DNA from: Bacteroidales bacterium
Lineage (GTDB): Bacteria; Bacteroidota; Bacteroidia; Bacteroidales; WCHB1-69
Assembly (NCBI GenBank): GCA_024685175.1
Contig: JAIKWD010000033.1
Span: 81,298 to 145,297 of the forward strand
Length of the DNA: 64,000 nt
Reading direction: 5' to 3'
Below the pieces are notes generated by a model. That model worked only from the letters and a program-made list of their open reading frames with translations, made no database searches and was not told the origin of the DNA. Below, in pieces: positions 27,543 to 37,293 of the stretch; position 1 is the first letter of the stretch; each line of letters begins with the position of its first letter. The position numbers were made by a program, and so were the translations under genes.

Positions 27543-30395
27543 TCACTTCCGGCAAATTTGTCTATAGTCACAATATAGACAATGACTGGAGTCACTCGTC
27601 TGCTCAAAGGACAATTCTTCGGTCAAAATGTCTTTTATGATCATCTTCAAAGATTCCTCGAATTGACCAATCACCTCATCTGTGATTGTCTGATAAATAT
27701 TGCTTGCCATCAATTGACCCTTTTTTAATTGTACAGGATGCCAATACGCCGGATAATCCCTATTCTTGTTTGACTCTTTCAAAGAGACAATTCCACAACG
27801 TATAGCAGGCTTTTTTTGGGAAAACTCAGGCAGACGTGCTTTTTGTAACAACAAACAGTAGAAAAGCAGTTGCACAAATTGCTTGTACTTTACATCCGAC
27901 AACGTTCCCCCAATCATTTCAGGATCAACGTGGAGGCCATCGTCCTTTACGCCTCCCGTTTTATAGTCAATCACCTCCAGAAAACCACCAAGTATTTGGT
28001 CTTCATGCAATTGCAGCCGGTCAATAGTACCGGTAAGAGCCACATCTGTATCACCCACCGTCAACTGGCCCTGCAATTTAAGCTCATTGTACAAGATACG
28101 CACCGTCCCTTCTTCCAACTCTTTTTTTGCCTTCTGCAAATAGTTGGCTACAAAATTATTCACAATTCTAGAGGCAAGATATATACGACCTCGCTCTAAA
28201 TCTGACTGTCGGATTTTAAGATCCGGATCCGCCAACATCATCTGGGCGACACGTTCATCTAGACCTTTTAGATAATCCGATATAATCCCTTGAGAATCAG
28301 CAGGATTATCTTTTACCCTATTAAAGACCTCCTCCAGCAGGGCATGCACCCACGATCCGATCGTGTTACTCTCTATTCTATCCTTGAAAGTGTTGCGCGG
28401 AAGGATGCCACAGGCATACCTGAAGTAGAATTGCAATGGGCAGTTCACATAAGTAGTTATGGCTGTCGCTGAATACTTCATCGTCTTAAGGCGTTGCATC
28501 ACCTCCTCGGTCTTGGGCATGGTCAACAATTCAGGCACCCCAGCCTTGAAAGAGATTCCGACTGTGGGATGAGATATGTGAATATTATCCAGCTGTCTTT
28601 CTTTTTGAATAAATTCCAGTTGCGTGATAAAACGACTCTTTTCGCTTAGCGAAGTGCTTGTGTCGTTATCATAAATCAGCACTATATCTTCAGCGCGTTG
28701 CAACAAACGGAAAAAGTGGTAAGCATAAACTTGATCCTTATACAAATAATTAGGCAACGAGTTATTGTCATACCTGATTTCGAAGGGAAGCAAAGAATTG
28801 CTGCTTATGCCGGCAGGCAACGTGCCCTCATTCACAGAAAGCATGATAACATGCTTGAAATCAAGCGTTCTGGTTTCCAAAAGCCCCATCACTTGAAGTC
28901 CGTGCAACGGGTCTCCCTTGACAGGAAGTGTCACGTTGTTAAATTGTTGCCCGAGAGCATATTTAATTGTAGGCATAGACAAGGCTACTCCGGATGACTT
29001 CAGCTGCTCAAGTACGCTTTCTGTCTTTTTCAGAATGTCGGAAAGCATACCTAACATGGCATAGTCTTGAGAGTCGCTATCGGCATGTGAAGCCAGTCCC
29101 TCCACATAGTGAATCACCCCATCTAATATATTACCGGGATTGCTATCAAATGCCGGAAACAAATCATGTGGTAAATCTTCACTAAGATATAGGGCTCGTT
29201 GATTGTCTTCCAATGCATCTGCCAAATCCTCCATCTCGGCAGGATCATCCAAAGCATATTTGTTCACCAAGGGGTTACGAACTACCGAAACCACATCGCG
29301 ATGATGAAAACGCAATTGTCCGTCTCGGGCAAGACGCAGGGCATTCTGATACATCTCCAACAAGGACAACATCATCGTGTAGGCAGGTGTCTCCGTGAAG
29401 GGATATCCCATTGTAACATTCACATCATCAGCACCATACGCAGATAAAAAGGGCACAAGCAGATGTTCGTCGGCCAATACTACCGCAGTGTCGTTCAGAT
29501 CACCCTGCTCCGCTTTTATCTTTTCCAGTTGATCAATACAATAATAAATCTGGTTCATCACTTTAGAGACGCCTACTACCTGAATGTTTTTTTCTCTTTC
29601 AGTGTAATCGTGTTGCCGATATTGGAGGCTCTCTATCGGTATATCCAACTCTGTGCATAACTTCTGCAGGAAGAATGCAGTAGTAAATCTTTCATCCTGA
29701 TTAAAATCGCAATAGAAATCATCAATATCAAAAAAGAATTGAGCATTGAAATGCGTCTTGATATGTTTGACGATCGCTATCTCAGAAGGAGTAAACACAT
29801 GAAACCCAGCAAAAACATAATGTTTGTAAGGCATCTTCGTCACATAGTCCGCAATATGATCGGCGCAGTCGCGGTATTTGAGTCCGCTATATGCTTTTCT
29901 TTGTTGCAGAAGATATTGTTGGAAGGCACCATACAATTCAGCAAGTCGAGAATAAAAGTGCATTTTCTCTTGCAGGGCCGATTGCTCGTCAGCGTGGGCC
30001 ATGGCTATGACAAACTCCTTGTCGAAAGCCAACGTCCTAAACACATATTCTCCATCCTGCATTTGCATGTCAATCTCGTCAATATCGGAGAGATAAGCGG
30101 GAGCCCATGTCAACATCTGATCAAAGGTGTCGGCGACTGGCGGGGTCATCTGACGAGACGTTTCATACAGCTCGGCCACAAGCTCCAGTTTATCAACAGT
30201 TTGCAATGGCGAAAGTTGACTAACAAAACTTTCTATGGAATAGATTGCAGGCATGAAGGCCGGCAATTTCAAGTGAGTGGCCAGGTGGTTGATCAACATA
30301 CGACGAGCACGCTCATTGGGTAGTACAATTACCGTCTCCTGCAATGGGACACCGGATTCCACTATACTTTGAGAGAGCTTGGCAAGAAAAGACAT
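27543..30395 (-). CDS. PD-(D/E)XK nuclease, AddB/RexB-like
   Basis: A 950-residue protein with an N-terminal inactivated helicase-like region (VIVLPNERARRMLINHL) and a C-terminal RecB-type nuclease. The nuclease shows YSATAITTYVNCPLQFYFRY, the catalytic DYKTGG, and the C-terminal cysteines of an iron-sulfur cluster (CLYCDYRQIC with the earlier cysteine in VNCPLQF). This is the AddB layout, used in double-strand break end resection together with an AddA helicase-nuclease. No addA lies next to it here, although the pair is often adjacent in other bacteria. The genes on either side are unrelated. Confidence 0.88.
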   Translation of the reverse strand: MSFLAKLSQSIVESGVPLQETVIVLPNERARRMLINHLATHLKLPAFMPAIYSIESFVSQLSPLQTVDKLELVAELYETSRQMTPPVADTFDQMLTWAPAYLSDIDEIDMQMQDGEYVFRTLAFDKEFVIAMAHADEQSALQEKMHFYSRLAELYGAFQQYLLQQRKAYSGLKYRDCADHIADYVTKMPYKHYVFAGFHVFTPSEIAIVKHIKTHFNAQFFFDIDDFYCDFNQDERFTTAFFLQKLCTELDIPIESLQYRQHDYTEREKNIQVVGVSKVMNQIYYCIDQLEKIKAEQGDLNDTAVVLADEHLLVPFLSAYGADDVNVTMGYPFTETPAYTMMLSLLEMYQNALRLARDGQLRFHHRDVVSVVRNPLVNKYALDDPAEMEDLADALEDNQRALYLSEDLPHDLFPAFDSNPGNILDGVIHYVEGLASHADSDSQDYAMLGMLSDILKKTESVLEQLKSSGVALSMPTIKYALGQQFNNVTLPVKGDPLHGLQVMGLLETRTLDFKHVIMLSVNEGTLPAGISSNSLLPFEIRYDNNSLPNYLYKDQVYAYHFFRLLQRAEDIVLIYDNDTSTSLSEKSRFITQLEFIQKERQLDNIHISHPTVGISFKAGVPELLTMPKTEEVMQRLKTMKYSATAITTYVNCPLQFYFRYACGILPRNTFKDRIESNTIGSWVHALLEEVFNRVKDNPADSQGIISDYLKGLDERVAQMMLADPDLKIRQSDLERGRIYLASRIVNNFVANYLQKAKKELEEGTVRILYNELKLQGQLTVGDTDVALTGTIDRLQLHEDQILGGFLEVIDYKTGGVKDDGLHVDPEMIGGTLSDVKYKQFVQLLFYCLLLQKARLPEFSQKKPAIRCGIVSLKESNKNRDYPAYWHPVQLKKGQLMASNIYQTITDEVIGQFEESLKMIIKDILTEELSFEQTSDSSHCLYCDYRQICRK

Positions 30396-30436
30396 GGTTA
30401 GGGCTTTATAATGAGACGACTATGGTCGCCGACGGA

Positions 30437-32224
30437 TCAGTCGAGTTTGAGAACGGCAAGGAAGGCCGACTGCGGGACTTCAACGTTGCCGATCTGACGC
30501 ATACGCTTCTTTCCCCTCTTCTGCTTTTCAAGGAGTTTACGTTTACGGGTAATATCACCGCCGTAGCATTTGGCTGTTACATCTTTACGCACAGCCTTGA
30601 CCGTTTCGCGAGCAATAATTTTGGAGCCAATAGCTGCTTGGATGGCAATCTCAAACTGTTGACGCGGAATCAACTCCTTTAGTTTTTCGCAGATTCGGCG
30701 ACCGAAGGCATACGCATTATCGGCATGAATGAGGGTGGAGAGTGCGTCGACAGAGTCGCCGTTAAGAAGGATGTCAAGCTTGACCAAATTGGCAGGCTTG
30801 AAACCCGTGATATGGTAATCGAAAGAGGCGTAGCCTTTGGAGATGCTCTTCAGTTTATCGTAGAAGTCGAAGACAATCTCCCCAAGGGGCATGTCAAAAG
30901 TAAGCTCTATACGGTTGGCGGCCACATACATTTGGTTGACCAAAGAGCCTCGTTTGTCGATACAGAGTTTCATAATGGAGCCGATATAGTCGTCTTTCGA
31001 GATAATCTGTGCGCGGATGTAGGGTTCCTCCACATGATCGATCTCTGTTGGCGCCGGCATTCCGGAAGGATTATATACATCGAGCCACTGCTTCTTGGTC
31101 GTCAAGATCTTATACGAGACATTGGGCACGGTAGCGATAACATCTTGATCGAATTCGCGGTCAAGACGTTCTTCGATAATCTCCATGTGCAATAAGCCCA
31201 AGAAGCCACAACGGAAGCCGAAGCCCAGCGCTGCGGACGATTCGGGTTCAAAGGTCAGTGAAGCGTCATTGAGTTGCAATTTTTCCAAAGAGGCACGCAA
31301 TTCCTCATATTGATCCGCCTCGGTGGGATAGATGCCGGCGAAGAGCATCGGCTTCACTTCCTGGAATCCCTCAATAGCTTCATTACAAGGGCGTGACACA
31401 TGAGTGATGGTGTCGCCCACTTTCACTTCCGTACTAGTCTTGATACCCGTTATAAGATAACCCACATCACCAGCAGAAAGGGTGTCTTTGGGTACGCGAT
31501 CCATTTTGAGAATGCCGATCTCGTCTGCATCGTACTCTTTCTTCGTAGAGATAAACTTAACGAGGTCGTGGGCCTTGACGGTACCGTTGAAAATGCGGAA
31601 GTAGGCTATAATACCACGGAAAGAATTGAAGATAGAATCAAAGATGAGTGCTTGCAATGGCGCATCTGGATCTCCCTTCGGGGCGGGGATACGCTCAATG
31701 ATAGCTTCGAGAACCTGCTCGACGCCGAGGCCCGTCTTGCCGGAGGCTTCTATGATATCGGACTCGTCACAGCCGAGGAGGTCCACGATCTGGTCCTTTA
31801 CTTCGAGGGGCATGGCGGCAGGCATGTCCATCTTGTTGAGGACGGGAATGATTTCCAGATTATTGTCGATGGCCTGGTAGAGATTGGAGATAGTCTGGGC
31901 CTGAACGCCTTGCGTAGCGTCCACAAGAAGCAAAGCCCCCTCACAAGCGGCAATGGAACGAGACACCTCGTAGGAGAAGTCCACGTGACCCGGAGTGTCA
32001 ATGAGGTTGAGGATAAATTTTTCGCCTTTGTAGATATATTCCATCTGGATGGCATGGCTCTTGATGGTGATGCCACGCTCGCGTTCCAATTCCATGTCGT
32101 CAAGAACCTGATTCTGGAAATCTCGATCGTTCACGGTCTTGGTGAACTGCAAGAGTCTGTCGGCCAAAGTGCTCTTGCCATGGTCGATATGGGCGATGAT
32201 GCAGAAATTACGGATATGTTTCAT
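30437..32224 (-). CDS. lepA: Elongation factor 4 (LepA)
   Basis: A ribosome-associated GTPase, 595 residues from ATG 32224; the ten codons of open frame upstream are ignored because [18 protein letters not shown] is the family's normal N terminus and the promoter element lies within that stretch. G motifs are AHIDHGKST, the DTPGHVDF loop and NKMDMP. The C-terminal LepA-specific domain ends [20 protein letters not shown], as usual. It lies downstream of clpB in the same direction but after a terminator, so it is likely a separate unit. Confidence 0.97.
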   Translation of the reverse strand: MKHIRNFCIIAHIDHGKSTLADRLLQFTKTVNDRDFQNQVLDDMELERERGITIKSHAIQMEYIYKGEKFILNLIDTPGHVDFSYEVSRSIAACEGALLLVDATQGVQAQTISNLYQAIDNNLEIIPVLNKMDMPAAMPLEVKDQIVDLLGCDESDIIEASGKTGLGVEQVLEAIIERIPAPKGDPDAPLQALIFDSIFNSFRGIIAYFRIFNGTVKAHDLVKFISTKKEYDADEIGILKMDRVPKDTLSAGDVGYLITGIKTSTEVKVGDTITHVSRPCNEAIEGFQEVKPMLFAGIYPTEADQYEELRASLEKLQLNDASLTFEPESSAALGFGFRCGFLGLLHMEIIEERLDREFDQDVIATVPNVSYKILTTKKQWLDVYNPSGMPAPTEIDHVEEPYIRAQIISKDDYIGSIMKLCIDKRGSLVNQMYVAANRIELTFDMPLGEIVFDFYDKLKSISKGYASFDYHITGFKPANLVKLDILLNGDSVDALSTLIHADNAYAFGRRICEKLKELIPRQQFEIAIQAAIGSKIIARETVKAVRKDVTAKCYGGDITRKRKLLEKQKRGKKRMRQIGNVEVPQSAFLAVLKLD

Positions 32225-32231
32225 AAGGCGG

Positions 32232-32239
32232 CAAAAATA
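32232..32239 (-). promoter_or_regulatory. Promoter -7 element (TATTTTTG), close to the start codon
   Basis: Reverse strand; just 7 nt separate it from the lepA ATG at 32224. It follows directly on the T-tract of the clpB terminator. If used, the lepA message would be almost leaderless. Confidence 0.45.
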
Positions 32240-32240
32240 C

Positions 32241-32268
32241 AAAAAAAGGCGCAAAATATTGCGCCTTT
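32241..32268 (-). terminator. Rho-independent terminator of clpB
   Basis: Read on the reverse strand, AAAGGCGCAA pairs with TTGCGCCTTT around a 4-nt loop and is followed by a run of seven T. It starts about 20 nt after the clpB stop. Confidence 0.8.
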
Positions 32269-32288
32269 AGCTTGGATACTTTTAAGGT

Positions 32289-34886
32289 TTATTTTTTGTA
32301 AAACACGAACTTGCCGTCTTCCACAGAATCCACCATGATGGTGATGTCATGATCAATGTCCTCGGCCAGCAGGAGCTTCGACAACTCATTGAGAATCATT
32401 TTCTGGATCACTCGCTTAAGCGGTCGAGCGCCATAAAGCGGGTCGTAGCCAAGATCCAGCAACAGATCCATGGCATATTGGCTGAACTCCAACTTGATAT
32501 TACGCTGTCCGAGCAATTCCTCAAGCTGATGCAACTGCAATTTGATGATTTCTTTAATCTCACGCTTGGAGAGCGGTTGGAACATGACGATTTCATCAAT
32601 ACGATTCAAGAACTCGGGTTTCAGTGTCTTCTTTAGCAAGTCGGTAACTTCCGCCTTGGTGCGCTCAAACACCTCCATATCAGAGAGGTTGGAGCGATCG
32701 GAGTAGTTGTCTTGGATGATATTGGACCCCAAGTTGGAAGTCATGATGATGATGGTATTCTTGAAATCGGCCACCCTACCCTTGTTGTCGGTCAGCCGAC
32801 CATCGTCAAGCACCTGCAACAAAATATTGAATACATCCGGATGGGCCTTTTCTATCTCATCAAACAGGATGACGGAGTACGGTTTGCGGCGGACCTTTTC
32901 GGTAAGCTGTCCTCCTTCGTCATAACCCACATAGCCTGGGGGCGAACCGATAAGCCGGGAAACGGAGTACGACTCCTGGAACTCGCTCATATCGAAGCGG
33001 ATCATGGCATCTTCTGTGTTGAACAGATACTCGGCAAGGGCCTTGGCCAACTCAGTCTTACCCACGCCCGTGGTTCCCATGAAGATGAAGGAGCCGATAG
33101 GACGTTTGGCATCCTGAAGGCCTGCGCGGCTCCGGCGGATGGCGTCTGCCACGGCACCAATAGCCTCATCTTGGCCCACTACTCTCTTGTGCAATTCCTC
33201 TTCAAGGTTCAGTAACTTAGTCTTCTCACTTTGCATCATCTTGGCCACGGGGATACCTGTCCACCGAGCCACGACCTCAGCAATGTCATCAGCGCCGACT
33301 TTTTCGTCAATCATAGCGCCATCGCCCTGCAAGGTCTCCAACTCTTTTTGCAATGTAACTATTTGATCTTCATCATTTTTTATAAGACCATAACGCAGCT
33401 CTGCCACACGGCCATAATTGCCTTGGCGCTCTTCATTTTGGGCTTCCAGCTTGTAGGTCTCGATTTCATCCTTACAATGCTGGATTTTGTCCATTATCTC
33501 CTTCTCACTACGCCATTTTGTAGAAATCTCGTTGCGTTTTTCTTGCAATTCGGCAATCTTCTTACTTAAATCGGCCACCTTCTCGGTATCGTTCTCTCTT
33601 TTGATGGCTTCGCGCTCGATTTCCAACTGACTGATCTTATGTTCCACCTCATCCAGCTCTTCGGGCACAGAGTTGATCTCAAGTTTCAGCTTTGCGGCAG
33701 CCTCGTCAATAAGGTCTATGGCCTTGTCAGGCAAGAAACGGTCGCCGATGTAACGCTGCGACAGTTCCACAGCAGCAATGATCGCTTCATCCAAAATTTT
33801 CACTTTGTGATGATTTTCGTAGCGTTCTTTTAGGCCACGGAGGATGGAGATGGCGGAATATTTGTCGGGTTCCTCAATTTTGACGGGTTGGAAACGACGT
33901 TCTAGGGCCTTGTCTTTTTCAAAGTATTTCTGATACTCATCAAGTGTGGTAGCACCGATAGAGCGGAGCTCGCCACGCGCCAACGCCGGTTTCAGGATAT
34001 TGGCGGCATCCATGGCTCCTTCGCCAGACGCACCGGCACCCACTAACGTATGGATTTCATCTATGAAAAGTATAATCTCGCCGTTAGACTGGATCACCTC
34101 GTTGATGACGCCTTTCAATCTCTCCTCAAATTCTCCTTTGAACTTCGCACCAGCGATCAGCGCACCCATGTCAAGAGAAAAGACCTTCTTTGTCTTCAGA
34201 TTCTCTGGGATATCGCCACTGACAAGACGTTGGGCCAGACCTTCCACGATAGCCGTCTTGCCGACACCTGCCTCACCGATGAGGATAGGATTGTTTTTGG
34301 TGCGGCGCGACAGGATTTGCAGAACACGGCGGATCTCCTCATCACGGCCGATGACAGGGTCGAGTTTGCCTTGGCGGGCCATGTCGTTGAGATTGCGGGC
34401 ATACTTGTTCAGTGCATTGTAGGTCTCTTCATTGGTGGCACTGGTCACCTTGCTGCCTTGATGCAGCTCTTGGATGGCGCTCCGGAGGCCCTTTTCGGTC
34501 ATGCCGGCGTCCTTGAGGATTTGTGAGCTCTTGTCGTTGGCCATGAAGACGCCAAAGAGTAAATGCTCCAATGAGACAAACTCGTCGCCGGAGTCCTGAC
34601 AGAAAATGATGGCTTTCTGCAAAGCCGTTTGGGCACTGCCTGCCAAATAGGTGTCACCACCCGTAACTTTCGGCAATCTTGCAATCTCACGATCTACTAT
34701 GGTCAAGATAGTCTTTGGATTACAATCCTGTTTCTTTAACAGGAAAGGTATTACATTATCGTCCACTTCTAGCATGGACTTCAATAGGTGGAGGGTCTCT
34801 ATCTGCGGATTCTGATTGCGCATAGCAGTCATCTGGGCATTGGAGATCACCTCTTGTGATTTGATGGTTAAATTATTAGGGTTCAT
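32289..34886 (-). CDS. clpB: ATP-dependent disaggregase ClpB
   Basis: A hexameric AAA+ chaperone that rescues aggregated protein with DnaK. The 865 residues start at ATG 34886 ([13 protein letters not shown], the normal family opening; the twelve upstream codons are ignored). It has the N domain with two repeats (about 1-150), NBD1 with Walker A GEAGVGKT and [13 protein letters not shown], the long coiled-coil M domain (about 410-530), and NBD2 with GTTGVGKT and [10 protein letters not shown]. All are intact. It is monocistronic: a terminator follows and a 269-nt divergent region with two inverted repeats precedes it. Confidence 0.97.
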   Translation of the reverse strand: MNPNNLTIKSQEVISNAQMTAMRNQNPQIETLHLLKSMLEVDDNVIPFLLKKQDCNPKTILTIVDREIARLPKVTGGDTYLAGSAQTALQKAIIFCQDSGDEFVSLEHLLFGVFMANDKSSQILKDAGMTEKGLRSAIQELHQGSKVTSATNEETYNALNKYARNLNDMARQGKLDPVIGRDEEIRRVLQILSRRTKNNPILIGEAGVGKTAIVEGLAQRLVSGDIPENLKTKKVFSLDMGALIAGAKFKGEFEERLKGVINEVIQSNGEIILFIDEIHTLVGAGASGEGAMDAANILKPALARGELRSIGATTLDEYQKYFEKDKALERRFQPVKIEEPDKYSAISILRGLKERYENHHKVKILDEAIIAAVELSQRYIGDRFLPDKAIDLIDEAAAKLKLEINSVPEELDEVEHKISQLEIEREAIKRENDTEKVADLSKKIAELQEKRNEISTKWRSEKEIMDKIQHCKDEIETYKLEAQNEERQGNYGRVAELRYGLIKNDEDQIVTLQKELETLQGDGAMIDEKVGADDIAEVVARWTGIPVAKMMQSEKTKLLNLEEELHKRVVGQDEAIGAVADAIRRSRAGLQDAKRPIGSFIFMGTTGVGKTELAKALAEYLFNTEDAMIRFDMSEFQESYSVSRLIGSPPGYVGYDEGGQLTEKVRRKPYSVILFDEIEKAHPDVFNILLQVLDDGRLTDNKGRVADFKNTIIIMTSNLGSNIIQDNYSDRSNLSDMEVFERTKAEVTDLLKKTLKPEFLNRIDEIVMFQPLSKREIKEIIKLQLHQLEELLGQRNIKLEFSQYAMDLLLDLGYDPLYGARPLKRVIQKMILNELSKLLLAEDIDHDITIMVDSVEDGKFVFYKK

Positions 34887-34909
34887 ATCGTTTTTTAGTT
34901 TATTGTTAC

Positions 34910-34935
34910 GCAATGACAACACACTAGGTCATTGC
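34910..34935. promoter_or_regulatory. Inverted repeat upstream of clpB
   Basis: GCAATGAC and GTCATTGC, perfect 8-bp arms around a 10-nt spacer, 24 nt before the clpB start. This is a plausible operator or a 5' leader hairpin; no known heat-shock element is recognised. Confidence 0.45.
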
Positions 34936-34950
34936 AATCTATTTTATCCA

Positions 34951-34969
34951 TTGTCGTCACAAACGACAA
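34951..34969. promoter_or_regulatory. Second inverted repeat in the clpB-yqeY region
   Basis: TTGTCGT and ACGACAA, perfect 7-bp arms around CACAA. With the repeat at 34910 it occupies the clpB side of the divergent region, which otherwise holds no gene. Confidence 0.4.
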
Positions 34970-35095
34970 ATGTCTTTTATCAATTATTTTGCCAAACGTT
35001 CTTTCCTGCCATTCTGTCATGGTGGGCGGCAAGGCCTACCGGCATTGTGAGGGATGGGTGAAAAAAAGCATTTGGGCAAAAGCTATGGGCCAAAA

Positions 35096-35113
35096 GCTAA
35101 TTGCTATCGGCTA
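35096..35113. repeat. Diverged copy of the GCTATCnGCTAAC repeat
   Basis: GCTAATTGCTATCGGCTA resembles the tandem repeats at 41376 and 54804. It lies just before, and partly in the -33 zone of, the yqeY promoter. Confidence 0.4.
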
Positions 35114-35120
35114 TTTTTTG

Positions 35121-35128
35121 TATCTTTG
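35121..35128 (+). promoter_or_regulatory. Promoter -7 element (TATCTTTG)
   Basis: 27 nt before the yqeY start at 35156; TTG at 35101-35103 gives a 17-nt spacing as a possible -33 element. Confidence 0.55.
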
Positions 35129-35155
35129 CACCCTATAAATCAAAACAACACTACT

Positions 35156-35605
35156 ATGTCATTAGAACAACGCATCAACGATGATATAAAGGCTGCCATG
35201 TTAGCCCGTGAAAAAGACAAACTAAACGCTTTACGTGCCATAAAATCAGCCATTCTTTTGGCCAAAACCCAAAAAGGCGCTATCGAAGAGATCAGCGAAG
35301 AGGGTGAGATCAAGATTCTCAAGCAGTTGGTCAAACAACGCCAAGACTCTGCCGAGATGTACAAACAGCAGAACCGTGACGACCTCTATCAAGAGGAAAA
35401 ATACCAACTTGACATCATCGCCACTTACCTGCCGCAGATGATGTCCGTCGATGAGATCGAGGCCACTGTCAAGCAAATCATTGCCGACAATGGTTTCGCT
35501 GGCATGAAGGACATGGGCAAGGTCATGGGACTGGCCACCAAAACATTTGCCGGGAAGGCTGACAACAAGACCGTATCCGATATCGTAAAGAAACTCTTGG
35601 CCTAA
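35156..35605 (+). CDS. GatB/YqeY domain protein
   Basis: A 149-residue cytosolic protein matching the YqeY family, which shares the tRNA-binding helical domain of the GatB amidotransferase subunit. The opening SLEQRINDDIKAAMLAREKD, the core LAKTQKGAIEEISEEGEIKI and the end GKADNKTVSDIVKKLLA are typical. The exact role is not established. Start at ATG 35156 is supported by the promoter position; the longer open frame begins upstream of the promoter. It precedes lpxB by 48 nt. Confidence 0.87.
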   Translation: MSLEQRINDDIKAAMLAREKDKLNALRAIKSAILLAKTQKGAIEEISEEGEIKILKQLVKQRQDSAEMYKQQNRDDLYQEEKYQLDIIATYLPQMMSVDEIEATVKQIIADNGFAGMKDMGKVMGLATKTFAGKADNKTVSDIVKKLLA

Positions 35606-35653
35606 TTGCAGCAAAGACAACGCACGCGTTATCTCAACAGTAAAACAAGCACT

Positions 35654-36778
35654 ATGAAATACTACATCATTGCCGGCGAAGCCTCAGGCGACCTTCATGC
35701 TTCAAATCTGATGAAAGCATTACGCGAGCGTGATCCGCAAGCAGACTTTCGGTGCTGGGGCGGCGACTTGATGGAAGCTGCCGGCGGCGATATGGTAAAG
35801 CACTATAAAGAACTCGCCTTCATGGGCTTCTGGGAGGTGTTCACTCACCTCAACACCATTACCAGAAACCTCAGAATCTGTCAAGTCGACTTACTCCTTT
35901 ACGAGCCAGATGTCGTCATTCTCGTAGACTATCCCGGTTTCAACTTGCGCATAGCGCGTTTCGCCAAAGAAAACGGGTACAAGGTCGTCTATTACATCTC
36001 GCCCCAGATTTGGGCCTGGAAGAAGGGTCGTATCAAGAAGATCAAGAAGTATGTGGACGAAATGATGGTCATCTTGCCCTTTGAAAAGGACTTCTACGCT
36101 AAGAACGGCATGGAAGTTCATTACGTGGGGCATCCCTTGTTGGATGCTGTGGACAAGGACTTGCACCAGCGTGAAGATGTCTTGAATTTCCGTGAGGTCA
36201 ACGCATTGGACGAGCGCGAGATTATCGCCTTGCTGCCCGGAAGCCGAAAGCAGGAAGTCACGGCCATCTTGCCCCAAATGCTGAAGATGGTGCCTTTATT
36301 CCCACAGTTTCAATTCGTGGTTTCAACCGTGGATTGGCAACCTAAAGAGTTATATGACAAATACTTGAAAAAATGTCCGATAAAGACCGTGAGTGGAAGT
36401 GCATATCCCCTGTTGGCCAACGCCAAGGCCGCCATCGTAGCCTCGGGCACTGCAACCTTAGAGACTGCCATGATCGGCACGCCGCAAGTGGTCTGTTATG
36501 CCGGTAGCGAGATCTCTTACCTCATCGCCAAGCAGCTGGTTCACGGCATCCGTTTCATATCCCTTGTCAATCTCATCATGGACGAGAAAGTGGTGACGGA
36601 ACTTATCCAGCACGACTATGACACACCGCACTTACGTGAGGAGTTGTGCCTAATCACTGAGGACGAAGCTAACATCGCCACGATGCGCGAGCGCTACAAA
36701 ACCTTGCACACCCTGCTCGGCGACGGCTCTGCCTCAGCCAAAGCAGCCGATGTGGTAATACAAACCCTAAACAATTAA
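35654..36778 (+). CDS. lpxB: Lipid A disaccharide synthase
   Basis: Joins UDP-2,3-diacylglucosamine and lipid X into the lipid A disaccharide at the inner membrane. The 374 residues from ATG 35654 open with MKYYIIAGEASGDLHAS, the family signature, and contain VILVDYPGFN, YYISPQIWAWKKGR, HYVGHPLLD and the nucleotide-binding LLPGSRKQEV, followed by ASGTATLE. Length is near that of other LpxB proteins. With kdsB and kdsD it shows that the organism makes a Kdo-containing lipid A. Type B T9SS cargo genes follow on the same strand. Confidence 0.96.
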   Translation: MKYYIIAGEASGDLHASNLMKALRERDPQADFRCWGGDLMEAAGGDMVKHYKELAFMGFWEVFTHLNTITRNLRICQVDLLLYEPDVVILVDYPGFNLRIARFAKENGYKVVYYISPQIWAWKKGRIKKIKKYVDEMMVILPFEKDFYAKNGMEVHYVGHPLLDAVDKDLHQREDVLNFREVNALDEREIIALLPGSRKQEVTAILPQMLKMVPLFPQFQFVVSTVDWQPKELYDKYLKKCPIKTVSGSAYPLLANAKAAIVASGTATLETAMIGTPQVVCYAGSEISYLIAKQLVHGIRFISLVNLIMDEKVVTELIQHDYDTPHLREELCLITEDEANIATMRERYKTLHTLLGDGSASAKAADVVIQTLNN

Positions 36779-36852
36779 TCTTCATCTTTTATTACATTTC
36801 TTGCAACACAACAAAGAATTCTTCGTTATATCTTTTGTCTAAATAAATAACA

Positions 36853-37275
36853 ATGAAAAAGTTTATCCTTTTAGCCCTCCTGATCGCTCCTTTTGTTTGG
36901 TGTCAAGCATCCGTAATATCCACTAATACGGATGCCACTATTGCAGTTAGCGACACTGTGCCATTCTTTGTCCCTAACGCATTTACGCCTAACAGCGACG
37001 GCTTCAACGAACGTTTTACCATCAAATATGAGAAGACCCCCGAAGAGACCTTCGAGACTTTCTTCATGATGATTTGCGACCGTTACGGCAACGTGCTATT
37101 CAAGACCTATAATCCTACGGCATTTTGGGATGGCAAGGACAAAAACGGGACCCTTTGTCCTGCAGGCGTATACTCCTACGTCATCAAATACAAACTAAGG
37201 AACAACACTAAAGCAGAAGGCTCAAGCAAAGAAGCCATGGAGGTAAAAACCGGCAACGTAGTGCTGATTCGATAA
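36853..37275 (+). CDS. Minimal T9SS type B C-terminal domain protein
   Basis: A 140-residue exported protein: signal peptide MKKFILLALLIAPFVWCQAS, a spacer of about 25 residues, and a complete type B sorting domain (FVPNAFTPNSDGFNERFTI, MMICDRYGNVLFKTYNPTAFWDGKDKNGTLC-type core, end KTGNVVLIR). There is practically no cargo. The domain is of the gliding-motility C-terminal type and resembles the end of the 987-residue protein that starts 18 nt downstream, so the two are probably co-expressed. It could be a free sorting or plug module, or a remnant of a larger gene. Confidence 0.8.
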   Translation: MKKFILLALLIAPFVWCQASVISTNTDATIAVSDTVPFFVPNAFTPNSDGFNERFTIKYEKTPEETFETFFMMICDRYGNVLFKTYNPTAFWDGKDKNGTLCPAGVYSYVIKYKLRNNTKAEGSSKEAMEVKTGNVVLIR

Positions 37276-37293
37276 CTCATTTTAGTACAAAAG

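Noticed and set aside
31400..32338. 312-codon open frame on the + strand
   Set aside because: Antisense to lepA, whose motifs are complete; no signal or domain in the forward frame.
34816..35061. 81-codon open frame in the clpB-yqeY region
   Set aside because: It begins inside clpB on the opposite strand, covers the inverted repeats and shows no coding features.
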